NCBI RefSeq assembly: GCF_051020975.1
Contig: NW_027478158.1
Location: forward strand, 31,550,001-31,614,000
DNA: 64,000 nt
Direction: 5' to 3'
Source of the DNA: Osmia lignaria lignaria
Taxonomy: Eukaryota; Arthropoda; Insecta; Hymenoptera; Megachilidae
Part shown: piece after piece, positions 11,860 to 23,120 of the stretch
Numbering within the stretch: the first letter of the stretch is position 1
How the letters are laid out: each line of letters begins with the position of its first letter
Made by a program: the position numbers and the translations under genes
Notes under the pieces: generated by a model
What the model was told of the DNA's origin: nothing
The model's database searches: none
The model's input: only the letters and a program-made list of their open reading frames with translations

Positions 11860-14113
11860 TCAGAAGCGTAGTTTTCGAGGTATATCGAGATATTTAAAAG
11901 TTCCGAAGCCGCACCAATATAATAGAGATTCAGAAACACCGTGGCCCCTTTCTTTGAGATAACTCCGCACTAGTGCGAGCCGCAAATGCCACTTCCAGCT
12001 TAGCTGTGCAGAAGAAGAACAACAAGAAGAAGAAATATCTCGAAATATGTCCGTCAGGCCCCTTCCCTTGAGATAAATCTGCAAATATCTCGGAAACGAA
12101 GCGAGCTATGGCAAAATGTTAAGAGACCTTTTTTGTAGAGAATTAAGTTTCCTACTTTTTATGTTCTATGATATTTTTTGATCAGATGCGTAGTTCTCGA
12201 GAGATATCAAGATATTTAAAAGTTCCGAAGCCGCACCACCATAATAGAGATACAGAAACACCGTGGCCCCTTTCTTTGAGATAACTCTGCACTATTGCGA
12301 GCTGCAAATGCCACTTCCAGCTTAGCTGTGCAGAAGAAGAACAACAAGAAGAAGAAATATCTCGAAATATGTCCGGCGGGCCCGTTCCTTTGAACTGAAT
12401 CTGCAAATATCTCGGAAACGAAGCGAGCTATGGCAAAATGTTAAGAGACATTTTTTGTAGAGAATTATGTTTCCTACAATTTATGTTCTATGATATTTTT
12501 TTATCAGAAGCGTAGTTTTCGAGGTATATCGAGATATTTAAAAGTTCCGAAGCCGCACCAACATAATAGAGATTCAGAAACACCGTGGCCCCTTTCTTTG
12601 AGATAACTCCGCACTAGTGCGAGCCGCAAATGCCACTTCCAGCTTAGCTGTGCAGAAGAAGAACAACAAGAAGAAGAAATATCTCGAAATATGTCCGTCA
12701 GGCCCCTTCCCTTGAGATAAATCTGCAAATATCTCGGAAACGAAGCGAGCTATGGCAAAATGTTAAGAGACCTTTTTTGTAGAGAATTAAGTTTCCTACT
12801 TTTTATGTTCTATGATATTTTTTGATAAGATGCGTAGTTCTCGAGATATACCAAGATATTTAAAAGTTCCGAAGCCGCACCAACATAATAGAGATACAGA
12901 AACACCGTGGCCCCTTTCTTTGAGATAACTCTGCACTATTGCGAGCTGCAAATGCCACTTCCAGCTTAGCTGTGCAGAAGACGAACAACAAGAAGAAGAA
13001 ATATCTCGAAATATGTCCGTCAGGCCCGTTCCTTTGAGCTGAATCTGCAAATATCTCGGAAACGAAGCGAGCTATGGCAAAATGTTAAGAGACGTTTTTT
13101 GTAGAGAATTATGTTTCCTACAATTTATGTTCTATGATATTTTTTGATCAGAAGCGTAGTTTTCGAGGTATATCGAGATATTTAAAAGTTCCGAAGCCGC
13201 ACCAACATAATAGAGATTCAGAAACACCGTGGCCCCTTTCTTTGAGATAACTCCGCACTAGTGCGAGCCGCAAATGCCACTTCCAGCTTAGCTGTGCAGA
13301 AGAAGAACAACAAGAAGAAGAAATATCTCGAAATATGTCCGTCAGGCCCCTTCCCTTGAGATAAATCTGCAAATATCTCGGAAACGAAGCGAGCTATGGC
13401 AAAATGTTAAGAGACCTTTTTTGTAGAGAATTAAGTTTCCTACTTTTTATGTTCTATGATATTTTTTGATCAGATGCGTAGTTCTCGAGATATATCAAGA
13501 TATTTAAAAGATCCGAAGCCGCACCAACATAATAGAGATACAGAAACACCGTGGCCCCTTTCTTTGAGATAACTCTGCACTATTGCGAGCTGTAAATGCC
13601 ACTTCCAGCTTAGCTGTGCAGAAGAAGAACAACAAGAAGAAGAAATATCTCGAAATATGTCCGTCAGGCCCCTTCCCTTGAGATATATCTGCAAATATCT
13701 CGGAAACGAAGCGAGCTATGGCAAAATGTTAAGAGACCTTTTTTGTAGAGAATTATGTTTCCTACAATTTATGTTCTATGATATTTTTTGATCAGAAGCG
13801 TAGTTTTCGAGGTATATCAAGATATTTAAAAGTTCCGAAGCCGCACCAACATAATAGAGATACAGAAACACCGTGGCCCCTTTCTTTGAGATAACTCTGC
13901 ACTATTGCGAGCTGCAAATGCCACTTCCAGCTTAGCTGTGCAGAAGAAGAACAACAAGAAGAAGAAATATCTCGAAATATGTCCGTCAGGCCCGTTCCTT
14001 TGAGCTGAATCTGCAAATATCTCGGAAACGAAGCGAGCTATGGCAAAATGTTAAGAGACCTTTTTTGTAGAGAATTAAGTTTCCTACTTTTTATGTTCTA
14101 TGATATTTTTTGA
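11860..14113. repeat. Seven-unit HOR block Y, first copy (2254 bp)
   Basis: Seven units (11860, 12182, 12504, 12826, 13148, 13470, 13792) are followed directly by a near-identical copy. Diagnostic variants include CACCAATATAATAG (11860); GAGAGATATC, CACCACCATAATAG and GTCCGGCGGGCCC (12182); TTTTTTTATCAG (before 12504); and GATAAGATGCG, TATACCAAG and GAAGACGAAC (12826). The last unit, 13792, starts like 10572 but ends like 11538 (AGAGACC and TACTTTTT instead of AGAGACG and TACAATTT). This marks it as the crossover junction of the tandem duplication, with the switch between about 14010 and 14060. Confidence 0.92.
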
Positions 14114-16367
14114 TCAGAAGCGTAGTTTTCGAGGTATATCGAGATATTTAAAAGTTCCGAAGCCGCACCAATATAATAGAGATTCAGAAACACCGTGGCC
14201 CCTTTCTTTGAGATAACTCCGCACTAGTGCGAGCCGCAAATGCCACTTCCAGCTTAGCTGTGCAGAAGAAGAACAACAAGAAGAAGAAATATCTCGAAAT
14301 ATGTCCGTCAGGCCCCTTCCCTTGAGATAAATCTGCAAATATCTCGGAAACGAAGCGAGCTATGGCAAAATGTTAAGAGACCTTTTTTGTAGAGAATTAA
14401 GTTTCCTACTTTTTATGTTCTATGATATTTTTTGATCAGATGCGTAGTTCTCGAGAGATATCAAGATATTTAAAAGTTCCGAAGCCGCACCACCATAATA
14501 GAGATACAGAAACACCGTGGCCCCTTTCTTTGAGATAACTCTGCACTATTGCGAGCTGCAAATGCCACTTCCAGCTTAGCTGTGCAGAAGAAGAACAACA
14601 AGAAGAAGAAATATCTCGAAATATGTCCGGCGGGCCCGTTCCTTTGAACTGAATCTGCAAATATCTCGGAAACGAAGCGAGCTATGGCAAAATGTTAAGA
14701 GACATTTTTTGTAGAGAATTATGTTTCCTACAATTTATGTTCTATGATATTTTTTTATCAGAAGCGTAGTTTTCGAGGTATATCGAGATATTTAAAAGTT
14801 CCGAAGCCGCACCAACATAATAGAGATTCAGAAACACCGTGGCCCCTTTCTTTGAGATAACTCCGCACTAGTGCGAGCCGCAAATGCCACTTCCAGCTTA
14901 GCTGTGCAGAAGAAGAACAACAAGAAGAAGAAATATCTCGAAATATGTCCGTCAGGCCCCTTCCCTTGAGATAAATCTGCAAATATCTCGGAAACGAAGC
15001 GAGCTATGGCAAAATGTTAAGAGACCTTTTTTGTAGAGAATTAAGTTTCCTACTTTTTATGTTCTATGATATTTTTTGATAAGATGCGTAGTTCTCGAGA
15101 TATACCAAGATATTTAAAAGTTCCGAAGCCGCACCAACATAATAGAGATACAGAAACACCGTGGCCCCTTTCTTTGAGATAACTCTGCACTATTGCGAGC
15201 TGCAAATGCCACTTCCAGCTTAGCTGTGCAGAAGACGAACAACAAGAAGAAGAAATATCTCGAAATATGTCCGTCAGGCCCGTTCCTTTGAGCTGAATCT
15301 GCAAATATCTCGGAAACGAAGCGAGCTATGGCAAAATGTTAAGAGACGTTTTTTGTAGAGAATTATGTTTCCTACAATTTATGTTCTATGATATTTTTTG
15401 ATCAGAAGCGTAGTTTTCGAGGTATATCGAGATATTTAAAAGTTCCGAAGCCGCACCAACATAATAGAGATTCAGAAACACCGTGGCCCCTTTCTTTGAG
15501 ATAACTCCGCACTAGTGCGAGCCGCAAATGCCACTTCCAGCTTAGCTGTGCAGAAGAAGAACAACAAGAAGAAGAAATATCTCGAAATATGTCCGTCAGG
15601 CCCCTTCCCTTGAGATAAATCTGCAAATATCTCGGAAACGAAGCGAGCTATGGCAAAATGTTAAGAGACCTTTTTTGTAGAGAATTAAGTTTCCTACTTT
15701 TTATGTTCTATGATATTTTTTGATCAGATGCGTAGTTCTCGAGATATATCAAGATATTTAAAAGATCCGAAGCCGCACCAACATAATAGAGATACAGAAA
15801 CACCGTGGCCCCTTTCTTTGAGATAACTCTGCACTATTGCGAGCTGTAAATGCCACTTCCAGCTTAGCTGTGCAGAAGAAGAACAACAAGAAGAAGAAAT
15901 ATCTCGAAATATGTCCGTCAGGCCCCTTCCCTTGAGATATATCTGCAAATATCTCGGAAACGAAGCGAGCTATGGCAAAATGTTAAGAGACCTTTTTTGT
16001 AGAGAATTATGTTTCCTACAATTTATGTTCTATGATATTTTTTGATCAGAAGCGTAGTTTTCGAGGTATATCAAGATATTTAAAAGTTCCGAAGCCGCAC
16101 CAACATAATAGAGATACAGAAACACCGTGGCCCCTTTCTTTGAGATAACTCTGCACTATTGCGAGCTGCAAATGCCACTTCCAGCTTAGCTGTGCAGAAG
16201 AAGAACAACAAGAAGAAGAAATATCTCGAAATATGTCCGTCAGGCCCGTTCCTTTGAGCTGAATCTGCAAATATCTCGGAAACGAAGCGAGCTATGGCAA
16301 AATGTTAAGAGACGTTTTTTGTAGAGAATTATGTTTCCTACAATTTATGTTCTATGATATTTTTTGA
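14114..16367. repeat. Seven-unit HOR block Y, second copy (2254 bp)
   Basis: This copy repeats every diagnostic variant I checked in 11860-14113, in the same order, at a 2254-bp offset. Its last unit (16046) keeps the original TACAATTT ending, unlike the junction unit 13792. Its last two units, 15724 and 16046, are at the same time the start of the second copy of block X, which shows that the 7-unit duplication happened inside a larger 17-unit repeat. Confidence 0.92.
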
Positions 16368-18010
16368 TCAGAAGCGTAGTTTTCGAGGTATATCGAGATA
16401 TTTAAAAGTTCCGAAGCCGCACCAACATAATAGAGATTCAGAAACACCGTGGCCCCTTTCTTTGAGATAACTCCGCACTAGTGCGAGCCGCAAATGCCAC
16501 TTCCAGCTTAGCTGTGCAGAAGAAGAACAACAAGAAGAAGAAATATCTCGAAATATGTCCGTCAGGCCCCTTCCCTTGAGATAAATCTGCCAATATCTCG
16601 GAAACGAAGCGAGCTATGGCAAAATGTTAAGAGACCTTTTTTGTAGAGAATTAAGTTTCCTACTTTTTATGTTCTATGATATTTTTTGATCAGATGCGCA
16701 GTTCTCGAGTTATATCAAGATATTTAAAAGAGCCGAAGGCGCACCAACATAATAGAGATACAGAAACACCGTGGCCCCTTTCTTTGAGATAACTCTGCAC
16801 TATTGCGAGCTGCAAATGCCACTTCCAGCTTAGCTGTGCAGAAGAAGAACAACAAGAAGAAGAAATATCTCGAAATATGTCCGTCAGGCCCCTTCCCTTG
16901 AGATAAATCTGCAAATATCTCGGAAACGAAGCGAGCTATGGCAAAATGTTAAGAGACCTTTTTTGTAGAGAATTAAGTTTCCTACTTTTTATCTTCTATG
17001 ATATTTTTTGATCAGATGCGTAGTTCTCGAGATATATCAAGATATTTAAAAGTTCTGAAGCCGCACCAACATAATAGAGATACAGAAACACCGTGGCCCC
17101 TCTCTTTGAGATAACTCTGCACTATTGCGAGCTGCAAATGCCACTTCCAGCTTAGCTGTGCAGAAGAAGAACAACAAGAAGAAGAAGTATCTCGAAATAT
17201 GTCCGTCAGGCCCCTTCCCTTGAGATAAATCTGCAAATATCTCGGAAACGAAGCGAGCTATGGCAAAATGTTAAGAGACCTTTTTTGTAGAGAATTAAGT
17301 TTCCTACTTTTTATGTTCTATGATATTTTTTGATCAGAAGCGTAGTTTTCGAGGTATATCGAGATATTTAAAAGTTCCGAAGCCGCACCAATATAATAGA
17401 GATTCAGAAACACCGTGGCCCCTTTCTTTGAGATAACTCCGCACTAGTGCGAGCCGAAATGCCACTTCCAGCTTAGCTGTGCAGAAGAAGAACAACAAGC
17501 AGAAGAAATATCTCGAAATATGTCCGTCAGGCCCCTTCCCTTGAGATAAATCTGCAAATATCTCGGAAACGAAGCGAGCTATGGCAAAATGTTAAGAGAC
17601 CTTTTTTGTAGAGAATTAAGTTTCCTACTTTTTATGTTCTATGATATTTTTTGATCAGATGCGTAGTTCTCGAGAGATATCAAGATATTTAAAAGTTCCG
17701 AAGCCGCACCACCATAATAAAGATACAGAAACACCGTGGCCCCTTTCTTTGAGATAACTCTGCACTATTGCGAGCTGCAAATGCCACTTCCAGCTTAGCT
17801 GTGCAGAAGAAGAACAACAAGAAGAAGAAATATCTCGAAATATGTCCGGCGGGCCCGTTCCTTTGAACTGAATCTGCAAATATCTCGGAAACGAAGCGAG
17901 CTATGGCAAAATGTTAAGAGACATTTTTTGTAGAGAATTATGTTTCCTACAATTTATGTTCTATGATATTTTTTTATCAGAAGCGTAGTTTTCGAGGTAT
18001 ATCGAGATAT
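15724..18010. repeat. Block X plus start of block Y, second copy
   Basis: The sequence from 15724 repeats that from 10250 at a 5474-bp offset (5473 bp after the first indel). Units 16368, 16690, 17012, 17334 and 17655 match 10894, 11216, 11538, 11860 and 12182. Unit 17334 has lost one C (GAGCCGAAATG, about 17456) and has AACAAGCAGAAG. Unit 17655 has CATAATAAAG. The match stops within unit 17977 at an 8-bp deletion. Confidence 0.88.
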
Positions 18011-18290
18011 TCCGAAGCCGCACCAACATAATAGAGATACAGAAACACCGTGGCCCCTTTCTTTGAGATAACTCTGCACTATTGCGAGCTGTAGATGCCA
18101 CTTCCAGCTTAGCTGTGCAGAAGAAGAACAACAAGAAGAAGAAATATCTCGAAATATGTCCGTCAGGCCCCTTCCCTTGAGATAAATCTGCAAATATCTC
18201 GGAAACGTAGCGAGCTATGGCAAAATGTTAAGAGACCTTTTTTGTAGAGAATTAAGTTTCCTACTTTTTATGTTCTATGATATTTTTTGA
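17977..18290. repeat. 314-bp chimeric unit with 8-bp deletion
   Basis: The left part (TTATCAGAAGCGTAG, GAGGTATATCGAG) matches the unit at 12504. After 18010 the eight bases TAAAAGTT are missing, so GATAT joins TCCGAAG directly. The right part instead resembles the unit at 18935 (GCTGTAGATG or GCTGTAAATG, GGAAACGTAGCGAGC). Deletion and change of subfamily coincide, so this is the right-hand breakpoint of the 5474-bp repeated segment. Confidence 0.88.
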
Positions 18291-20222
18291 TCAGATGCGT
18301 AGTTCTCGAGATATATCAAGATATTTAAAAGTTCCGAAGCCGCACCAACATAATAGAGATACAGAAACACCGTGGCCCCTTTCTTTGAGATAACTCTGCA
18401 CTATTGCGAGCTGTAAATGCCACTTCCAGCTTAGCTGTGCAGAAGAAGAACAACAAGAAGAAGAAATATCTCGAAATATGTCCGTCAGGCCCCTTCCCTT
18501 GAGATGTATCTGCAAATATCTCGGAAACGAAGCGAGCTATGGCAAAATGTTAAGAGATCTTTTTTGTAGAGAATTATGTTTCCTACAATTTATGTTCTAT
18601 GATATTTTTTGATCAGAAGCGCAGTTTTCGAGATATATCGGGATATTTAAAAGTTCCGAAGCCGCACCAACATAATAGAGATACAGAAACACCGTGGCCC
18701 CTTTCTTTGAGATAACTCTGCACTAGTGCGAGCCGCAAATGCCACTTCCAGCTTAGCTGTGCAGAAGAAGAACAACAAGAAGAAGAAATATCTCGAAATA
18801 TGTCCGTCAGGCCCCTTCCCTTGAGATAAATCTGCAAATATCTCGGAAACGAAGCGAGCTGTGGCAAAATCTTAAGAGACCTTTTTTGTAGAGAATTAAG
18901 TTTCCTACTTTTTATGTTCTATGATATTTTTTGATCAGATGCGTAGTTCTCGAGATATATCAAGATATTTAAAAGTTCCGAAGCCGCACCAACATAATAG
19001 AGATACAGAAACACCGTGGCCCCTTTCTTTGAGATAACTCTGCACTATTGCGAGCTGTAAATGCCACTTCCAGCTTAGCTGTGCAGAAGAAGAACAACAA
19101 GAAGAAGAAATATCTCGAAATATGTCCGTCAGGCCCCTTCCCTTGAGATAAATCTGCAAATATCTCGGAAACGTAGCGAGCTATGGCAAAATGTTAAGAG
19201 ACCTTTTTTGTAGAGAATTAAGTTTCCTACTTTTTATGTTCTATGATATTTTTTGATCAGATGCGTAGTTCTCGAGATATATCAAGATATTTTAAAGTTC
19301 CGAAGCCGCACCAACATAATAGAGATACAGAAACACCGTGGCCCCTTTCTTTGAGATAACTCTGCACTATTGCGAGCTGTAAATGCCACTTCCAGCTTAG
19401 CTGTGCAGAAGAAGAACAACAAGAAGAAGAAATATCTCGACATATGTCCATCTGGCCCCTTCCCTGGAGATAAATCTGCAAATATCTCGGAAACGAAGCG
19501 AGCTATGGCAAAATGTTAAGAGACCTTTTTTGTAGAGAATTAAGTTTCCTACTTTTTATGTTCTATGATATTTTTTGATCAGATGCGTAGTTCTCGAGAT
19601 ATATCAAGATATTTAAAAGTTCCGAAGCCGCACCAACATAATAGAGATACAGAAACACCGTGGCCCCTTTCTTTGAGATAACTCTGCACTATTGCGAGCT
19701 GCAAATGCCACTTCCAGCTTAGCTGTGCAGAAGAAGAACAACAAGAAGAAGAAATATCTCGAAATATGTCCGTCAGGCCCCTTCCCTTGAGATGTATCTG
19801 CAAATATCTCGGAAACGAAGCGAGCTATGGCAAAATGTTAAGAGACCTTTTTTGTAGAGAATTATGTTTCCTACAATTTATGTTCTATGATATTTTTTGA
19901 TCAGAGGCGTAGTTTTCGAGATATATCGAGATATTTAAAAGTTCCGAAGCCGCACCAACATAATAGAGATACAGAAACACCGTGGCCCCTTTCTTTGAGA
20001 TAACTCTGCACTATTGCGAGCTGCAAATGCCACTTCCAGCTTAGCTGTGCAGAAGAAGCACAACAAGAACAAGAAATATCTCGGAATATGTCCGTCAGGC
20101 CCCTTCACTTGAGTTACATCTGCAATATCTCGGAAACGATGCGAGCTATGGCAAAATGTTGAGAGACCATTTTTGTAGGAAAATTAAGTTTCCTAGTATT
20201 TATGTTCTATGATATTTTTTGG
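18291..20222. repeat. Transitional satellite units between domains A and B
   Basis: These units have no gene. Units 18291 and 19579 share GAGATGTATC, at a spacing of four units. Unit 19257 has private changes (ATTTTAAAG, GACATATGTCC, CATCTGGCC). The last unit, 19901, is the first in the window to carry GCACAACAAGAACAAG with CTCGGAATATG, the signature of domain B. It also has a compensating 1-bp loss (TGCAATATC) and 1-bp gain (GTAGGAAAATT). Confidence 0.85.
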
Positions 20223-23120
20223 TCAGATGCGTAGTTTTCGAGATATATCGAGATATTTAGAAGTTCCGAAGCCGCACCAACATAATAAAGATACAGAAAC
20301 ACCGTGGATCCTTTCTTTGAGATAACTCTGCACTATTGCGAGCTGCAAATGCCACTTCCAGCTTAGCTGTGCAGAAGAAGCACAACAAGAACAAGAAATA
20401 TCTCGGAATATGTCCGTCAGGCCCCTTCCCTTGAGCTAAATCTGCAAATATCTCGCAAACGATGCGAGCTATGGCAAAATGTTAGGTGACCTTTTTTGTA
20501 GTGAATTAAGTTTCCTACTTTTTATGTTCTATGATATTTTTTGATCAGATGCGTAGTTCTCGAGATATATCAAGATATTTAAAAGTTCCGAAGCCGCACC
20601 AACATAATAAAGATACATAAACACTGTGGCCTCTTTCTTTGAAATAACTCTGCACTATTCCGAGCTGCAAATGCCACTTGCAGCTTAGCTGTGCAGAAGG
20701 AGAACATCAAGAGGAAGAAATATCTCGAAATATGTCCGTCAGGCCCCTTCCCTTGAGCTATATCTGCAAATATCTCGGAAACGATGCGAGCTGTGGCAAA
20801 ATGTTGAGTGACCTTTTTTGTAGGAAATTAAGTTTCCTACTATTTATGTTCTATGATATTTTTTGATCAGATGCGCAGTTCTCGAGATATATCAAGATAT
20901 TTAAAAGTTCCGAAGCCGCACCAACATAATAGAGATACAGAAACACCGTGGCCCCTTTCTGTGAGATAACTCTGCACTATTGCGAGCTGCAAATGCCAGT
21001 TCCAGCTTAGCTGTGCAGAAGAAGCACAACAAGAACAAGAAATATCTCGGAATATGTCCGTCAGGCCCCTTCCCTTGAGCTATATCTGCAAATATCTCGG
21101 AAACGAAGCGAGCTATGGCAAAATGTTAAGAGACCTTTTTTGTAGAGAATTAAGTTTCCTACTTTTTATGTTGTATGATATTTTTTGATCAGATGCGTAG
21201 TTCTCGAGATATATCAAGATATTTAAAAGTTCCGAAGCCGCACCAACATAATAGAGATACAGAAACACCGTGGATAGTTTCTTTGAGATAAATCTGCACT
21301 ATTGCGGGCTGGAAATGTCACTTCCAGCTTACCTGTGCTGAAGAGGAACAACAAGAAGAAGAAATATCTCGAAATATGTCCGTCAGGCCCCTTCCCTTGA
21401 GCTGTATCTGCAAATATCTCGGAAACGATGCGAGCTATGGCAAAATATTAAGAGACCTTTTTTGTAGAGAATTAAGTTTCCTACTATTCGTGTTCTATGA
21501 TGTTTTTTGATCAGATGCTTAGTTTTCGAGATATATCAAGATATTTAAAAGTTCCGAAGCCGCACCAACATAATAAAGATACAGAAACACCGTGGCCCCT
21601 TTCTTTGAGATAACTCTGCACTATTGCGAGCTGGAAATGCCACTTCCAGTTTAGCTGTGCAGAAGAAGAACAACAAGAAGAAGAAATATCTCGAAATATG
21701 TCCGTCAGGCCCCTTCCCTTGAGATAAATCTGCAAATATCTCGGAAACGAAGCGAGCTATGGCAAAATGTTAAGAGACCTTTTTTGTAGAGAATTAAGTT
21801 TCCTACTTTTTATGTTCTATGATATTTTTTGATCAGATGCGTAGTTCTCGAGATATATCAAGATATTTAAAAGTTCCGAAGCCGCACCAACATAATAGAG
21901 ATACAGAAACACCGTGGCCCCTTTCTTTGCGATAACTCTGCACTATTGCGAGCTGCAAATGCCACTTCCAGCTTAGCTGTGCAGAAGAAGAACAACAAGA
22001 AGAAGAAATATCTCGAAATATGTCCGTCAGGCCCCTTCCCTTGAGATAAATCTGCAAATATCTCGGAAACGAAGCGAGCTATGGCAAAATGTTAAGAGAC
22101 GTTTTTTGTAGAGAATTATGTTTCCTACAATTTATGTTCCATGATATTTTTTGATCAGAAGCGTAGTTTTCGAGATATATCGAGATATTTAAAAGTTCCG
22201 AAGCCGCACCAACATAATAAAGATACAGAAACACCGTGGATCCATTCTTTGAGATAACTCTGCACTATTGCGAGCTGCAAATGCCACTTCCAGCTTAGCT
22301 GTGCAGAAGAAGCACAACAAGAACAAGAAATATCTCGGAATATGTCCGTCAGGCCCCTTCCCTTGAGCTAAATCTGCAAATATCTCGCAAACGATGCGAG
22401 CTATGGCAAAATGTTAGGTGACCTTTTTTGTAGTGAATTAAGTTTCCTACTTTTTATGTTCTATGATATTTTTTGATCAGTTGCGTAGTTCTCGAGATAT
22501 ATCAAGATATTTAAAAGTTCCGAAGCCGCACCAACATAATAAAGATACATAAACACTGTGGCCTCTTTCTTTGAAATAACTCTGCACTATTCCGAGCTGC
22601 AAATGCCACTTGCAGCTTAGCTGTGCAGAAGGAGAACATCAAGAGGAAGAAATATCTCGAAATATGTCCGTCAGGCCCCTTCCCTTGAGCTATATCTGCA
22701 AATATCTCGGAAACGATGCGAGCTGTGGCAAAATGTTGAGTGACCTTTTTTGTAGGAAATTAAGTTTCCTACTATTAATGTTCTACGATATTTTTTGATC
22801 AGATGCGCAGTTCTCGAGATATATCAAGATATTTAAAAGTTCCGAAGCCGCACCAACATAATAGAGATACAGAAACACCGTGGCCCCTTTCTGTGAGATA
22901 ACTCTGCACTATTGCGAGCTGCAAATGCCACTTCCAGCTTAGCTGTGCAGAAGAAGCACAAGAAGAACAAGAAATATCTCGGAATATGTCCGTCAGGCCC
23001 CTTCCCTTGAGCTAAATCTGCAAATATCTCGCAAACGATGCGAGCTATGGCAAAATGTTAGGTGACCTTTTTTGTAGAGAATTAAGTTTCCTACTTTTTA
23101 TGTTCTATGATATTTTTTGA
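20223..23120. repeat. Domain B entry: two copies of a six-unit series
   Basis: Units 20223, 20545 and 20867 are repeated at 22155, 22477 and 22799 (offset 1932 bp, 6 units). Shared variants are the BamHI site GTGGATCC (20306 and 22238), CGCAAACGATGCG, TTAGGTGACC and TAGTGAATT in the first; ACATAAACACTGTGGCC, GGAGAACATC and GTGGCAAAATGTTGAG in the second; and GATGCGCAG with CTGTGAGATAAC in the third. Between them, unit 21189 is strongly diverged (GTGGATAGTTTC, GGAAATGTCAC, TTACCTGTGCTG). This is the most divergent part of the array relative to the canonical unit. Confidence 0.85.

Noticed and set aside
18625..18645. CENP-B box
   Set aside because: In unit 18613, TTCGAGATATATCGGG resembles the box, but the spacing between TTCG and CGGG is 8 bases instead of 7, and CGGG is a private mutation of this unit. 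Other units have CGAG there.
20278..20300. AATAAA as a polyadenylation signal
   Set aside because: ATAATAAAG is a single G to A variant of ATAATAGAG in domain B units. It is repeated with the unit and lies near no gene.
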